This document shows, piece by piece, positions 25,532-37,892 of a stretch of 64,000 bases of DNA. A program made the translations under genes and the position numbers. The stretch's first letter is position 1, and the number at the start of each line of letters is the position of its first letter. The stretch is from Climacium dendroides (lineage: Eukaryota > Streptophyta > Bryopsida > Hypnales > Climaciaceae): positions 19,401,029 to 19,465,028 of the forward strand of contig OX467083.1 of NCBI GenBank assembly GCA_950106755.1, in the 5' to 3' direction. The notes under the pieces are model-generated. The model saw only the letters and a list, made by a program, of their open reading frames with translations, ran no database searches and was not told the origin of the DNA.

Positions 25532-26682
25532 ATGGCAGTTTTCTGTATTGTGTTGCTGTTGTTGGGAGTGCGAGAAGCTCTGGCCACAGTGCCGAATGAT
25601 GCAAGCCTTAGTGCCAATGGCTACAATGAGGACTGGATGGCCGGGCACGCCACTTGGTACGGTGACCCTTATGGTGAAGGCTCCAGCGGTACGCTCATCT
25701 CCTGACCTTTTTTTTGTTGGACCACCAATTGGATCCCATATTGAGCCAGAAACAGAGATAGCACAAAGAGTTTTATATATGTTTCAGTAAAGGTGTTAGA
25801 AAATAGAACGTCGATATCGTTATGTTGGCAGATCACACGGTTCTTCGTAATGTCACCACTGCTCTTCAAGATCCTGTTGTAACCCGTTTTTGTGTATGTT
25901 CGGTGCATTCGAGACCTGTACTTGTTTTCTGGTAGCCGTGACTCAGAATTGGCTCATGAATCTGTTCTTCAAATTCATCAGTTAGGCTGCGCTACTCAAA
26001 AGCAACAATTCTAAACTCGCTGAACGTTACTCTGCATTCCACAGGAGGAGCCTGCGGTTACACGGAGCTCGCCGGCACCCCCATCGGCACCAAAATCGCA
26101 GCTGGCAACGCCCCCATCTTCCAACAAGGCAAAGGCTGCGGCCAATGCTACGACGTGAAATGCAGCTACCCCTCCTGCAACCCCTCTCCCACTCGCATCG
26201 TCATCACCGACCTCTGCCCTGGCGGCACCTACTGCAGCACGGGCAACCCCGCCTTCGACTTCTCCGGCGCCGCCATCACCGCCATGGCTCTCCCTGGCAG
26301 AGATGGCGAGCTTCGAAACATCGGACTCTACGACGTGCAGTACAAGCGCGTTCCGTGTGAGTATCCCAACCAGAACATCGCATTCAAGCTCGACTTCGGT
26401 GCAAGCGCCTATTGGCTGTCGTTCACTGTGAAGTACATGGGTGGACCGGGTGACATCGAAAGCGTGGAAGTCGCGGGGGAGGACGGGAAGTTCATTCAAG
26501 CGCAGCATAGTTGGGGGGCGAATTGGATGCTGATAAACTATTCAGGGCAGCCGTTCAAGGGACCGTTTCATGTGAAGATCACGGCGTTGTTGAATAAGCA
26601 CACCGTGGTGGCGTGGCAAGTTATTCCGGAGTGGTTCCAGCCTGGAGCTCTGTATGATAGTCATGTGCAGTTCCGGTACTAG
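25532..26682 (+). CDS. EXPB: Beta-type expansin, cell-wall loosening protein
   Basis: Two exons, 25532-25688 and 26045-26682, give 264 residues, normal for expansins. Expansins are secreted and loosen non-covalent contacts between cell-wall polysaccharides. Residues 1-18 form a signal peptide (MAVFCIVLLLLGVREALA). The six-stranded barrel domain follows with TWYG (41-44), GGACGYTEL (53-61), the Cys pairs in GCGQCYDVKC (83-92) and ITDLCPGG (106-113). The C-terminal cellulose-binding-like domain has VKYMGGPGDIESVEV and a conserved Trp in HSWGANWMLIN. The layout (CGQCYDVKC, ITDxCPGG) is that of beta-expansins, not alpha. The usual HFD motif reads AFD (122-124): the His is replaced, the Asp kept. 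The intron follows codon 52, phase 1. The ATG is chosen because it begins the signal peptide. Confidence 0.95.
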
Positions 26683-29399
26683 AGCATGCGAACTTGACAT
26701 GGAATTTGTATTCTAGAAATGAGCTCGCCCGTTTGGTATTGGGATTGAACTGCGGCCGAACTGTGGCGAGCAATGGAGAGCTTCCGACTATCTGCGACGT
26801 CGAAAGATGTAGTGTTGCGTTTTGTGTCTGAGAAGCAGCTCTGTCAGTTTTCAGCGTGCGTACATTCTATTTGTATAAAATTTGCCTGTCACTTTTGCCT
26901 GTGGAGATACATGGTGAAGGTGTATGTGGGAATCAATTTTTGAAGGTTCAACTGAAGTTTTGCAACAGTGGACCTTATCATCGAATCAGAAGGCGTTGAC
27001 TCTTTCTCAAGTTTTCTGATTCATTTCGCATTCTTTGGGCGTCGTTTTGATCTCTTGTGGAATTACCTTTCATCATGAAGCTGGCTCTGCAACATTTCCT
27101 GCAACTGATGAATTTTTTCCACTTCTCACCAACCAACAGCACAACATTAGATCAAGTGTAGGATGCGAGAACTGCTTCCAACAGCGTCCCCTCTCTTCCA
27201 ATACCCTTGACTGATCTTCATAGCAAGTGGTGGAAACATAACTTGGCTAAGTGTATCTCTATGTTCATTGATTTTTAAATAGAGATAGGTTTGTCTACTC
27301 GCACGTGTGGTGATCTACAACGTACCACATTGAAATTGCATAAGAAATTTGACAAATACTTAGTGATGAAAATCTGTTCACAATAAATTTCGCTCTTTTA
27401 CCAAAGATATCTCTACAAATCTCCCAAAAATTGCACTCACACATGTAACGTCAATTTCGTTAAATTGGCGGCAATCGCAGTGGAAAATTGTGGCTTACAT
27501 CTTCGCAAAGGTCTAACTTCAGAACAGGGACAGGGATAGATTTTGGGTTCAGGCCGCGCATCCTGAACCGCGCCGAGGTAATGGAATGTCGCCAACTTAA
27601 CGAAACTGACCTTGCAATGAAAAATACTTCCGAGTGATACATCATGTGCATCTCCGCCGGCATGATGTGGCATCATGAATATTCATTATCCCAAGACTTT
27701 AAAACAAATTACGATGATACGTTTGAGGGGAAGCTCTTCTGATTTAGCGGGTGTAGCGTAGTTAAGTTGAAATGTGGATCGGAGGTCTTCCTCCTCGATC
27801 AGGAACCAGTTTGTGGATGTGTAGCATCCATGTGATTGGCCTTGAACCACATACTTCAACATAAAGAAGGGAGATCTGAAATGTTGATGCCCTTTTCTCA
27901 TTCACGCCAGCGCCAAACATGCTTTGGAGTTGAATTGCCAAAGTGCGTAACAATCGAAGGTAAAGTTTGATTCAGTCAATTGGAGAGATTGTCAATTTTG
28001 TGAACTGATTGGCACGATTCTTGGAGCCAAAAATTGTGATAATTCTTCTGCAAAAAGCCTTACGTTTCAGCTGTGAACGTGCCGGAGTGGTGGAATTTTG
28101 TCAATTTAACAAAATTGGTGTTAAAAACAACTACATTGTTTCAGCATTGTTTGCAAGGTGTTTCCTTAACTCCCTTGTTTTCTTAACCTCTAAAGGATCT
28201 CGGTTTGCAAATGGCTGACTGGATTGAATGTATTGTGAAAAGTATAATCCCAATTAGGGTCAACTTTTGCCATAAGCAGACCAAAGACCATTGCACATGT
28301 TCAACTTGAAGTTAATAAAATTAGACAAAAGAAAGTCTCATCTGACCTACTCATTTGAAACAATTAAAAGATCATAAAATTGAATTTGGGCTTCTTGGTG
28401 CTTGTAAAAAAAAACATTGGTGTTTTCCATATTCTATAATCCTTGTAGTGATGCAGAAGAAACACATTTACAGCACATGCACAAGATGAAGATTTGGCTT
28501 ATCTAAAAAATTCTTACTTATTAGTGTATGAAATCTTTATTGATGACCTCAAATCTCATTTGTAGCTCCAAATTCCCTCTTGGGGCACCCCAAGAGCCGA
28601 CAAAAACCTCCAAAAGTAAACATCCAATTAGGATCAATCGTCATAAGCAGTAAAATTTCTTTAAGAAATATGAAAAGTGCAAAATAGTACCATATATCTA
28701 ACTTACAATCATGAAACAATTAATACCTTCTTGTAGTTAAATAGACCTTTGTATTATTCACTCTCTATATGCCTAGAAAATAGTAAATGTAACAATTGCA
28801 AACCATCTTATTTAGAATATATGTTACCTTGAAGGTCATTTGGATTTTGGAGATACATCACAAAAATTATGGGTATACACTAAGGTCATTTGGATTTTGG
28901 AGATACATCACAAAAATTATGGGTATGCACTACCGCTTATAGAAAACTTGGGACTATGAATAGGACAAGAGTTTCTTGCAATCACCCTTCTTGATCATGT
29001 AAGGCTCACTCAAATGAACTAGTCACCTCTTGAGCTTCCAACTGGGTCAAGAATGTTATGATCTTTACCACTGCTCCCCAACCCACAACAAAACATTCAT
29101 TAGATCTAATGGAAGCACAACAAGGAGGGAAGCATATGATGGATTTCTCAAAAGAAAATTGTAGAATAAATACTAGTACTTCAAATTACAAGCCCTGAAA
29201 TCACATCACTTTCTTTGAATAGGGATTCTTGAACATGGAGGACTAGGTTTGTTTTACAATATCACTCTATGAAGAACATTCAATTTGTGTTACAATGTCC
29301 CACAATTCAAGGACAAGGCTGCATTAAAAAAAACACTCAGAAGCTTTGATTCGTATGAGCAAAGACTCCTCTTTCTTGAAGCTGAAGAATGTTATGCAA
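26683..29399. other. Expansin 3' flank and AT-rich intergenic DNA
   Basis: The first few hundred bases are presumably the expansin 3' untranslated region. At 27450-27610 a degenerate MITE of the TTTCGTTAAAATGGC family is visible (left TCAATTTCGTTAAATTGGCG, right GCCAACTTAACGAAACTGAC). At 28832-28931 a 50-bp unit starting AAGGTCATTTGGATTTTGGA is repeated twice in tandem. No gene is recognised. Confidence 0.55.
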
Positions 29400-29693
29400 T
29401 TATACGTACATACTTTTCAAAACACCAGATGCTCGATGATCTGCAGCAGTGAGAAGCGCCTTGAAGAGAGACGCGATGGCCCTCCATTCCGTATCCAAGA
29501 GATGATGATTGTCTTCAAAGCTGCAAACTCTGGATTTGATGAGGGCAACAGCGGCTGCCTGAAGATCGGAAGCGGAAACGGACTTCTCGATCAAAACGTG
29601 AAAGCTCACTCTGCCCTTGTCTTCTGGCGACAGAAGGCCGCTGGGCACCATGTTCATTATCTCCGACCATGTGAGTTGCATTTCGGAAGTCAT
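29400..29693 (-). CDS. Weak candidate: small hypothetical protein or exon
   Basis: On the minus strand an ATG at 29693 opens 97 codons starting MTSEMQLTWSEIMNMVPSGL, with balanced composition (DLQAAAVALIKSRVCSFED; WRAIASLFKALLTAADHRAS) to a stop at 29400-29402. The frame is open upstream for another 89 codons without an ATG. A donor-like GTATGT occurs just before the stop, so this could instead be one exon of a spliced gene. The block is clearly less AT-rich than its surroundings. I do not recognise the family and see no signal peptide or membrane segment. It could be non-coding. Confidence 0.3.
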   Translation of the reverse strand: MTSEMQLTWSEIMNMVPSGLLSPEDKGRVSFHVLIEKSVSASDLQAAAVALIKSRVCSFEDNHHLLDTEWRAIASLFKALLTAADHRASGVLKSMYV

Positions 29694-29960
29694 GGTAGGT
29701 TCGGTGGAATTGAATTGCAGCAGCTGCAGCACCGGGCTCAGCAAACAATGCAATGCAATGCCCTGGCTAGTGTAAACTGTGCAATTGCAAACACTGATCG
29801 ATGAATTGATGCTCAGTCCTGAATGATTGTGTAAGTTAATTATGCAGAGCAGACACTTTGATCGAAGCTTGTTATGTAGTGAGCCGTCTTCCTGGAATTG
29901 GGAATAGTCTGGGGAATTCGGAGCAGAGGCTGCAGAGCAAGCATGTGATTGACCTTCCAC

Positions 29961-32189
29961 ATTCTTGGACCATGAAGAAGCCGGTCCGGAGGATCGTTGG
30001 TCTCCTTGTAAGATGATTGATTCAGGTTATGATCAGGGATTTTTTTTCCCTTCACTCATTTCTGGCAGTGAAGAAAGTGATCCTTGATGGAGTGATGCAC
30101 TTGTTTACATCTATAGAAATGGATGAAACATGAAAATTGCAGATGGAACTTCAATTATTCATCCAAAATAATGTACATTCATCCTCCAAAGAACGATATT
30201 GTCCTTAGAATATGCAACAAATCAGTGATTTCATCCACATTGAATACGGGTAATATATCACTTAATATTCCTTCCAAAATTTTGGATATTACTTTTGAAT
30301 ACAATATTGTTAAAAAAAACATTGTTGGTTGTGAGCTGCTTGTTTCATGTAATTTAACTATAGAAGAACAGAGCCCATTTTAACTTTGTTCTCAAACTTT
30401 AGCCAATTTTGTTATATTGCTAGAATTTTGGCACCCAAAATTATGACAGATATGTACACAAAGATCTAAATCTATGACAAGTATGGATTTTTGTTTCATA
30501 GGGTGTATTTTGAAGGTTGACAAAGTATTAAAATACCACCAATTTTAATGAAATTGACTTCAACTTCAAAATCCATTGCATTGCATTAGTCAATTTTTGT
30601 CACAATTGTAAGATAATGAATTTTTTTATTTTTTATTTTCTTAGAGATGAAACAACATATCTTCTACAAGTCATAATTTTTTTTGAAGAATAATTTAAAA
30701 TTATTATGAATTTTTAAAGAAAAAACAAAGGATTTTCATATTGAATACAAAATATGCTCAAACAATATAAAAGCTCAAACAATATGAAACATGTGTGTAT
30801 AGTTATAAGTACAAAGTTTACATTGCAATAAACCATTCAATTTTAGGAAAATTTCAAATTTCCTAATTGGGGTAGAAAATAAAAGTTATAAAATTCATTT
30901 TATTAGTTAGAGTTGAAATTAAAAAAAGATACTAAAGACTCAAAATCTAAACAAAAAGATCTGTTTGCTTAAACTTAAAATTTTACACAAAAGTAGACAA
31001 CAATTCTATGATAATATTCTTTAGTATAATAGAAGGTGAAAGACAATGGAACTATGTTAAAAATGTGGATGAAAAGTTAACACTTCACATCCTTTGAACA
31101 CACATTTTAATATCTAAATCTGGCTCTTCAAGCATTCTAAAGTTTAGCTACTCATTTGACATCCTCCATCACTATTGAAACTAAAGTTGAGATTGTCAGT
31201 TTTATTAAATTGACAAAAAATCACAAATTGAACTTTTCAAGATGCATTTCATTTTTGGGCTATAAAAAGTACATAGTAAATTCAAATCACCTTAACTCCA
31301 TTGCATTACATGTATACTTCAATTACTACAATCACCTTAATTCCATTGCATTACATGTATGCTTTAATTATTACAAAGTACACTCATTCATGCCTTGAAG
31401 TCTTCAATTATATCATCCTATATTTTATTTCTTCCACTATAAAATATTATAAATGACACTTATTATAGGTTAGAAAAGACTAATTACAACTTCAATAAGA
31501 TAAGTGCATTTAACGTTTGCCCCAATAAAAATTTTAATTATGGATGAAGAATGTTCTAAAAATAAAACAATGAAATTAATTCTTTGGTCTCCTCTCAAAT
31601 AATTCACCCATATAAATGATGAGTAAGAATTATTCCCAAATTTTTGCTACAATAATACTATAATGACATATGGAACCTCATAAAATACCCTTAGATAATA
31701 TTATTTCATTCACTTTTAAAGATGCCACTTTAATCATGCCATTGAAGGTATTGGTGAGAAAGGAGTTGATACTTCTAATACGTAGGCAACTTTTGATCTA
31801 GCCAATCAAAAACTCCATGCAAATGGTTTAGCCAATTTAGAATGCCATACAAATGCTTGAACTAAATTATAAGGACATCTCCACCTTTACCATCAAATGT
31901 CTAGCACTTGCCAAATATGGATGATAAATATTTCAAGCCCTTCAAAATATTCTCTTGGCCTTTAGGGCCAAATTACACTACATCCCAACAAACAAGAAAT
32001 TGGCATCTACAAACATGCAAGAGCAATTAATGAGCCCTTCAACTCCAAAGAATCCTTGAATATTTTACATGTACTTGGACAAATTTTGGACAAATTGGGA
32101 TAACAATACCAAGTGGTTGGTCAAATTGAGTTACCAATGCAAGTGGTTGACAAAGCCTCACATAGGATGCACTTTGGGACACATAACAA
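29961..32189. other. AT-rich intergenic DNA with a dispersed repeat copy
   Basis: About 30590-31030 is a copy of the dispersed repeat also found at 56880-57440 and 58990-59700 (shared AGAGATGAAA, TTATGAATTTTTAAAGAAA-like, TTCATATTGAATACAAAAT-like and AAATTTCCTAATTGGGGTAG-like segments in the same order). A ~45-bp unit with CTTAACTCCATTGCATTACA is duplicated at about 31286-31375. No gene is seen. Confidence 0.55.
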
Positions 32190-33045
32190 TCATATTACTA
32201 AAATCATAAGTCCCTCTATAATATCACAAATGCTACCATTAATAATAGGGGCTCGTGCTTGCTATGCTATGCAATCATTGTATCACATATTAATAAAATT
32301 TTGATATATTTGAATAGAATGCATGATAGTGATTTCAGTAAGTCTTTAAAATAATTATTTTAAATATTTTATAAAAATATTTTTAATCATGCATACATAG
32401 AAATCATATTTTCACACAATGTGATATTACAAAAATAGAGTAGTAATCTGCAATCACTCATGTAATATAACTTTTTACAAAGCGTGATATTATAGAAATA
32501 ATATAGTCATTGCAATTGAGGTGATGTTAAAGAGGATCAATAAGATGATATTATAGAAGTAGCAAATCCATTGCTTCTCTTAGCTTTACACTTCTTTTCA
32601 CTTCTATTTGTGAACTTTGAACTTTCATGATTTCAATTTTCTATTGCTACTACCAAATGATTTTGAGAAATTTATTCAATTGAAGCAATTTTGGATTCCA
32701 TAACAATTAAGTTGTTCACAAAGTTTTTGAGATTTATAAGTTTTTCTTTTCAATTCTTCAATTTAGGTTGCCATTTTTTGTAACAATGGAGTCAAATTTT
32801 TAATACATTTTAATGTATATATATCTATTATAGTATTTATCATTGCATATGTTTCATTCATCATTCAATAAATTTCTATTGTACATTTCAATATATGCTT
32901 ACTTATAAAAAAAATTATACAAAAATTTTAGTCATTTTTATTTGACGGTTTATTGAAATTTTTGTTCTACATTCTATCTAATACATAAATTTTTTTATAA
33001 AATTCTAATGATGAATGCATAGCATAGCAAGCACCAACCACTAGT
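32190..33045. mobile_element. Dispersed repeat, right copy, with inverted ends
   Basis: From about 32190 to 32780 this is an inverted copy of window positions 1-549. Near 32251 it carries CGTGCTTGCTATGCTATGCA, and near 33015-33031 the inverse, GCATAGCATAGCAAGCAC, so roughly 32245-33045 looks like an ~800-bp element with ~25-bp imperfect inverted ends. Similarity with the left copy continues some 60 bp outside the left inverted end, so the two copies may share a larger element. CTAGT at the outer end of the left copy also recalls a Helitron 3' end, but inverted ends argue against that. No coding sequence. Confidence 0.6.
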
Positions 33046-34139
33046 TTCTTATATAATTTCTTATTATAAAAAGAGACATGTTCTTTTCCATAACTTCATT
33101 CTAGACCCATGACCCATGCTTTGACCAAAATCCAACCTTCCAACACTGAGGATACGTCAGTTACGTCGGGTATTGTGAAAGCAGAGGTAGTTTGAGAAAT
33201 AACATCCTTGCCACTCCTCTGGCTCAGCATACTATTCTCATAATGAGCCTCTGCTTTCACGTTCCTAGTCCGACTTCGTTTCCTACTTCCGACACCCATG
33301 CGCACAGCAGGTGTGGCAATTAGATGGGTTCTATTTCGTACAATTGCAGACGCCCTAACTTCGACCATTAAAAAAAAAAAATGGCAAATCTAAACCCTTG
33401 AAGAATATTCGAAACCCTAGCGGACTATTGAAACAAACAGTGTAGTTTTTATCTTGTAAATTTACTCCCTGTGGTTGGTTGTGTAGGACCCATTCCAACG
33501 GAGTAGCCATTAATTTAATGCACATAGAAGTACACACCTCGAGAAATTCACTTCCAACTGTAATGAGTTACATTTAAGCCACGGACAAAGAATTGAAGCA
33601 TACGAAGGGTACAATAGCAGAAGCGTCAAGCACCAGTCTCAGTATCTTAAGAACGTAGAGTCTGAGCAACAAACAGCTAGACTTGGAAGATGGAGAAGAC
33701 ATGCTAATGCCCATTAAACCCTTGAGCAAGGAAACTACTGTCTCTTCTGAGCTCACCTTTACCAGAACTAGAAACATTTCACAGACCAGGAGAGCAGATA
33801 CAGAACGTAAGCAGACTCATAATTAACTTAACAGGGATACCAGCTACCTCAGCCTAGGACTGAGTTTTCTTCAATCCAACTGCAATCAGAAAATACCGCA
33901 AAAAATAGTAAGAAGAGGCACACTGACTTCACGAACAATTTCAACCTGCGTGGAAGAAAAGAAAGCAGACTCTGTGGAACAAGAAACAAAAATTCCAAGA
34001 TGCAGTTAGCGAATCTTCAGATGATGCCAATCTCTGGATTTAGAGATTATACAGAGCTACTAGGGATTCAAAGGGTCCTAACCACAAAGAATAAGAGAGA
34101 TCATGTGGATCCTTGACTGGCAAGTCCTATTTTGACGAT
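33046..34139. other. Diverged 3' flank of ARFRP1 copy A and intergenic DNA
   Basis: From about 33900 to 34140, read on the minus strand, there is weak similarity to the downstream flank of the second ARFRP1 copy (62615-62790), for example GGCATCATCTGAAGATTCGC-like and TGATCTCTCTT-like segments. The part nearer 33100-33780 has small minus-strand ORFs without recognisable features. Confidence 0.45.
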
Positions 34140-35460
34140 CACTCAAATACTAGAAGAGCCGAGAAACAATTCTTACTAAAATGATGAACCTTCTAATAAG
34201 CGTCTCCACCACTGAAGGTCAGGCTCGCCAAGCAAACTGGACTGCGATGGGTGAAAGTCGTTCCCGGAGAACTATGCCTCACGCTCGACGACTCAGCGAA
34301 GAGAACGTAAACATTTTAATACCTGAATGAGGCGAACGATTCCCACGCCATGCGAGCGCTCGAGCTCTCTGAGTGAAAGCAATCCATGCCCGCGCCTTCA
34401 CAACGTCACGGCCGCTTCGGCTTGGCGCTTCAGCTGCTCGGTTCTCTTGTTGTTCCGCATCGCCTCCACCAGCCACAACACGCCCTCCTGAATACCCGAC
34501 CCCTCGTGAGCGGAAATGCCCTGAACCCGCGACAGGATGCTCTTCTGCTTCTTCAGATCCAGGAAGCGCGACAGCTCCTCCGCATTCACCGACTCAGACA
34601 AATCCTGCTTGTTGGCCAACACCAGCACCGGAGCTCCTTGCAAATCCGGGTGGCGGATCACCTTGTCCAACGCGGACTTCGTGTCCTCGAAACGCGACGG
34701 GCTCGCGGAATCCACCACGAACACCACCGCGTGCGCTTCCTCGTAGTACTTCTCCCAAATCACGCGAAGCCCTAATTGCCCGCCCAAATCCCAAAAAATC
34801 AGCTTCGCCTTGTGCGCCTCCACGCGGCCGATGTTCAGACCCACCGTGGGCACGATTCGGTCGGGGGGAAGTCCTTCCACGTCGGAGTAGAGCGTCTTCA
34901 GCTTCTCCAGCAGCGTCGTCTTCCCGGCCTTGTCGATCCCCAGAATGAGCACATGGAACTCCGCTTTGCTGAACAGGAATTTCCACAGCCCATACAGCAG
35001 CGAAAACATCCCGCCCGACCTCTCCCGCGCTCCCCACGCTCCAATCAATCGCACCCACCACGTCCCTCCTCGCCGCAGCCCTGGAAAGCCCCAATCCCCA
35101 GCAAATGGCGCAGGAGGTAGGGTTCACGACCGAGACTCATGACGATCTACCCCGGCACGAGTCACCCCACCACACAGGATTCATGTGTTCCTCCAGGAAC
35201 ACCACCTTCTCGAACCCATACACTCCTCCGTCTCCACGCCGTCCTCTTCAAAAAACCCTCCCGGGACAGTCAAAAAATAAAACCCGAGAGAAATCTCGTG
35301 GCTCCGCTACTCCAGCCCTAGGGTATCCAGAAGCGCCCACATGACCACACTCACGGGTCCGAGCTGGCGCAACAATCAAATCCGTGGATCGATCCTCCTC
35401 CCCTGCGCTTGATCGTGTCCTCGCCCCGACCGAGACGATTCGAGACCGAGATCAGAGAAG
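34140..35460 (-). repeat. Inverted duplication, arm A (ARFRP1 and flanks)
   Basis: This block is an inverted copy of 61215-62531. Within the 612-base coding region only two differences are visible, both synonymous; promoter-proximal and immediate 3' sequence is also nearly identical. Beyond the block similarity drops sharply on both sides and indels appear. Confidence 0.93.
34398..35009 (-). CDS. ARFRP1: ADP-ribosylation factor-related protein 1 (Arf-like small GTPase), copy A
   Basis: A single uninterrupted exon encodes 203 residues. ARFRP1 is a Golgi/trans-Golgi GTPase that helps recruit other Arf-like proteins and tethers. The start is set at MFSLLYGLWKFLFSKAEFHV because this matches the family's N-terminus; the open frame extends 15 codons further without ATG. 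Visible motifs are the P-loop GIDKAGKTT (24-32), switch I IVPTVGLNIG, the DLGGQ motif with switch II, NKQD for guanine specificity, and a Lys/Arg-rich C-terminus. There is no Gly at position 2, as expected for ARFRP1, which is not myristoylated. Plant relatives normally have introns; none are present here. The protein is identical to copy B at 61666-62277. It lies head to head with the ArfGAP gene at 37893. Confidence 0.95.
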   Translation of the reverse strand: MFSLLYGLWKFLFSKAEFHVLILGIDKAGKTTLLEKLKTLYSDVEGLPPDRIVPTVGLNIGRVEAHKAKLIFWDLGGQLGLRVIWEKYYEEAHAVVFVVDSASPSRFEDTKSALDKVIRHPDLQGAPVLVLANKQDLSESVNAEELSRFLDLKKQKSILSRVQGISAHEGSGIQEGVLWLVEAMRNNKRTEQLKRQAEAAVTL

Positions 35461-37892
35461 TTTGACCCCGACGGAATTGCAGCGAACTCCAACTGCAGCC
35501 GAATTCGCCTCCAAGCGTGGCACAAAAGGTGAGATCTCTTCCACGCCCGCACGTCAGCAGAGAGCTGGAAGCCGCCTGCGATGATGGAACCAGTGCGGAC
35601 GGTAAGTTAGCGAACAAGTGGGAGCCCCAACCAGAGCACTAGGCTTCCTGTTCGCCTTGTCAAGAGTGGCAGGCTTGTGGTGCAGTGGTTTCGCCCATGG
35701 TGAGCATGAACCACGCGTGAGGGACGACCGTTCCATACAGAACCTGCGCTTTGTCATGACGGCTGTTCCGCCCCTCGTTTGCGGACCTCGTTAATTTCGA
35801 ATTGTAGAGTCGGCATGGAGACTAACCTTGCATAAGGTAGGAGGTTCAGATGAGCCACTGAACTAAATGCGCCATCATCTTCACTTGCTGTACATCTAGT
35901 TAATCAATATCTACCTTCAGTGAAGAAACAATTTTAGAACCTCTATTGAAAAGAACTTTGACTCTTCTATATTCCCTCCATCCCAAAATGATCTTTCTAT
36001 TGGCCTCAATTTTCTATCCCAAAATGATCTTTCTATTAACAATAATTTTTTGTCCCCAAATGATCTTTGTGTTGCACTTTGTAATGTTGTGAATTAGTGA
36101 GTTTCACCTTTCAATTGCTATTTGAGACCAACAAAACAACTTTAGGTAGTAGTTCCCTTCATCTATGCAATCATCAATCAAAAGACAAATGAAATGACTA
36201 AAGGAGTCAATTCAGATAGTAGTTCCTCTTTCCATCCATGCAATCATCAATCACAAAACAAATGAAATGACCATGTAAATCATTCACTTACAAAATTGCA
36301 AAAGCACTCATTGGAAGTTAAACTATTGTAAAGACCTTCCTTTTTCACAACAAAAGTTTAAGGATGAATAGTTGCACTTATGTCCTATTAGAAGGATTCT
36401 CTATCATCAATTGGATGCCAAACATCCTCATTGATGTTTGATCCTTAAATGACAAGCCGGTCACCATGAAAATCATCTATTTGGGTACGATGTAAATTAT
36501 TAGTTTAAAAAAATGAAAAAGCACTTTGTCATTGGAAGACAAGCTATTGTAGAAGACGTTCCCTTTTCCTACAAAATTTGGAAGATGCATAGTTGCACTT
36601 CTGTCCTACATAGAGAGATTCTTTATCATTTGTTGGCCAAAAATTGTCCTCAATGTTGTTTAACCCCTAAATGTCACAAGCCAAACACTAGAAGTGAGGA
36701 GCTTTTTTGCACTTGATAAGGAAAAATGGAATAACTAATTTGAAATTGCCTTGTTTATTGAGTACTTCATGGTTGAATTTTGGAGCCGATTACTTCATGA
36801 ATATGAATGTGCAATTTCTAACAGAATCCATTGTCTGGATTTTGAGATTATAGTATTTGATGAACATGTGCTTTTAGAAATTTTTGATTCTCATTGTCCA
36901 AAAAACATTTGTTGTGACATTTAGGAGTTAATCCGTAAAGGACAATGGGGTGACTTTGGAAATCATGAATTTTTATGACTATGTGAAGTATTGTCTTAGA
37001 AAATTATAAAAGTATTCATTACAAGATAAACTACTATAAAAGACCTCCCCTTTTCTTGTAAAATTTTGAGAATACATAGTTGCACTTCTGTCCTACATAG
37101 AGAGATCCTTTGTCATCCATCAGATGCAAAAACATCTACCTCGACATTTAAGGATTAATTCTAGTGCGATGCAAGCTCTATCACCAAGGTACTCATCCTA
37201 AACAATTAAATTTTTTGATGAATAAGTACATTCTTCATTTATACAGTTTCTTAGGTGATCATTCCTTGGACACATTTGTTTTATGGAGGTCTAATAATTC
37301 TGGTCACCATCGAATTGACACGGTCCAAAATCTACGTGCAACCAAGATTCTGGAGGGTCAAGTTTAGAACCGGTCAAGATCCGGAAATTTGAGTTTCGAG
37401 GCCGTCGATTGAGACCCGAATTAAGATATGGATTTGATTTGATTTGAAGTCGTCTTCGAAATCTCGTATGCGGAAGGATTCAGCGAAGGCGATGGCGGTG
37501 CTGCTCAATTGATTCGTGCTCAGAGAATCGTCGCCTCTCTCCTGCTTGTCGTCCTCATTACAGGTTGCAACAGGCGGTATTGCCTCTTGAAGCTCGTAAC
37601 GCCTGGATCTGGATCTGGATTACAGCTCGAAATTCAGATTTTCTCTGCTTTTGGTACACAGTTTTGGAGCTCGTTCACGGTGTATCCATACCGCCCTAGC
37701 TCGTACTGCTGGTAGTATCATATCATTGGATAATTCAGGAGAACAGTCTTAAATTTTCTGAGGATTTGAATTATTTTTGCTTCTAATTCCGAGCTTCGAG
37801 TCGTCATCCTCCGTCGAACTTCACCTACCTGAAGACATTTTACTTTGGCTTATATTCCCTTTTCTGATCGATCGCACCTAGAGTCGCAGACA
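35461..37892. other. Divergent intergenic region between ARFRP1-A and the ArfGAP gene
   Basis: Contains the ARFRP1-A upstream region (to about 35620). A single end resembling Stowaway MITE tips (TTCCCTCCATCCCAAAATGA at about 35972) has no visible partner. The probable ArfGAP leader is at about 37440-37890, where composition becomes balanced and a TTACAG acceptor-like site near 37561 suggests a leader intron. Confidence 0.5.
36290..37130. repeat. Three diverged copies of a ~220-bp dispersed repeat
   Basis: Copies lie at about 36290-36420, 36440-36640 and 36910-37130. Each has a version of GACATTGGAAGACAAGCTAT-like text, then CCCTTTTCCTACAAAATTTG-like, then CACTTCTGTCCTACATAGAG and GAGATTCTTTATCAT, preceded by TTAATCC(T)TAAATGACAAG-like text. 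Same family as 18780-19010 and 51930-52140. Confidence 0.78.

Noticed and set aside
33096..33368. 90-codon minus-strand frame
   Set aside because: Composition is somewhat coding-like but no domain, homologue or splice support could be seen.
34373..34948. 191-codon frame antisense to ARFRP1 copy A (and its twin at 61727-62302)
   Set aside because: Proline/Arg/Ser-rich shadow of the GC-rich GTPase gene; no independent features.
35660..35745. tRNA-like or SINE-like stretch (GTGGTGCAGTGG)
   Set aside because: Resembles an A box but no matching B box or cloverleaf can be drawn.
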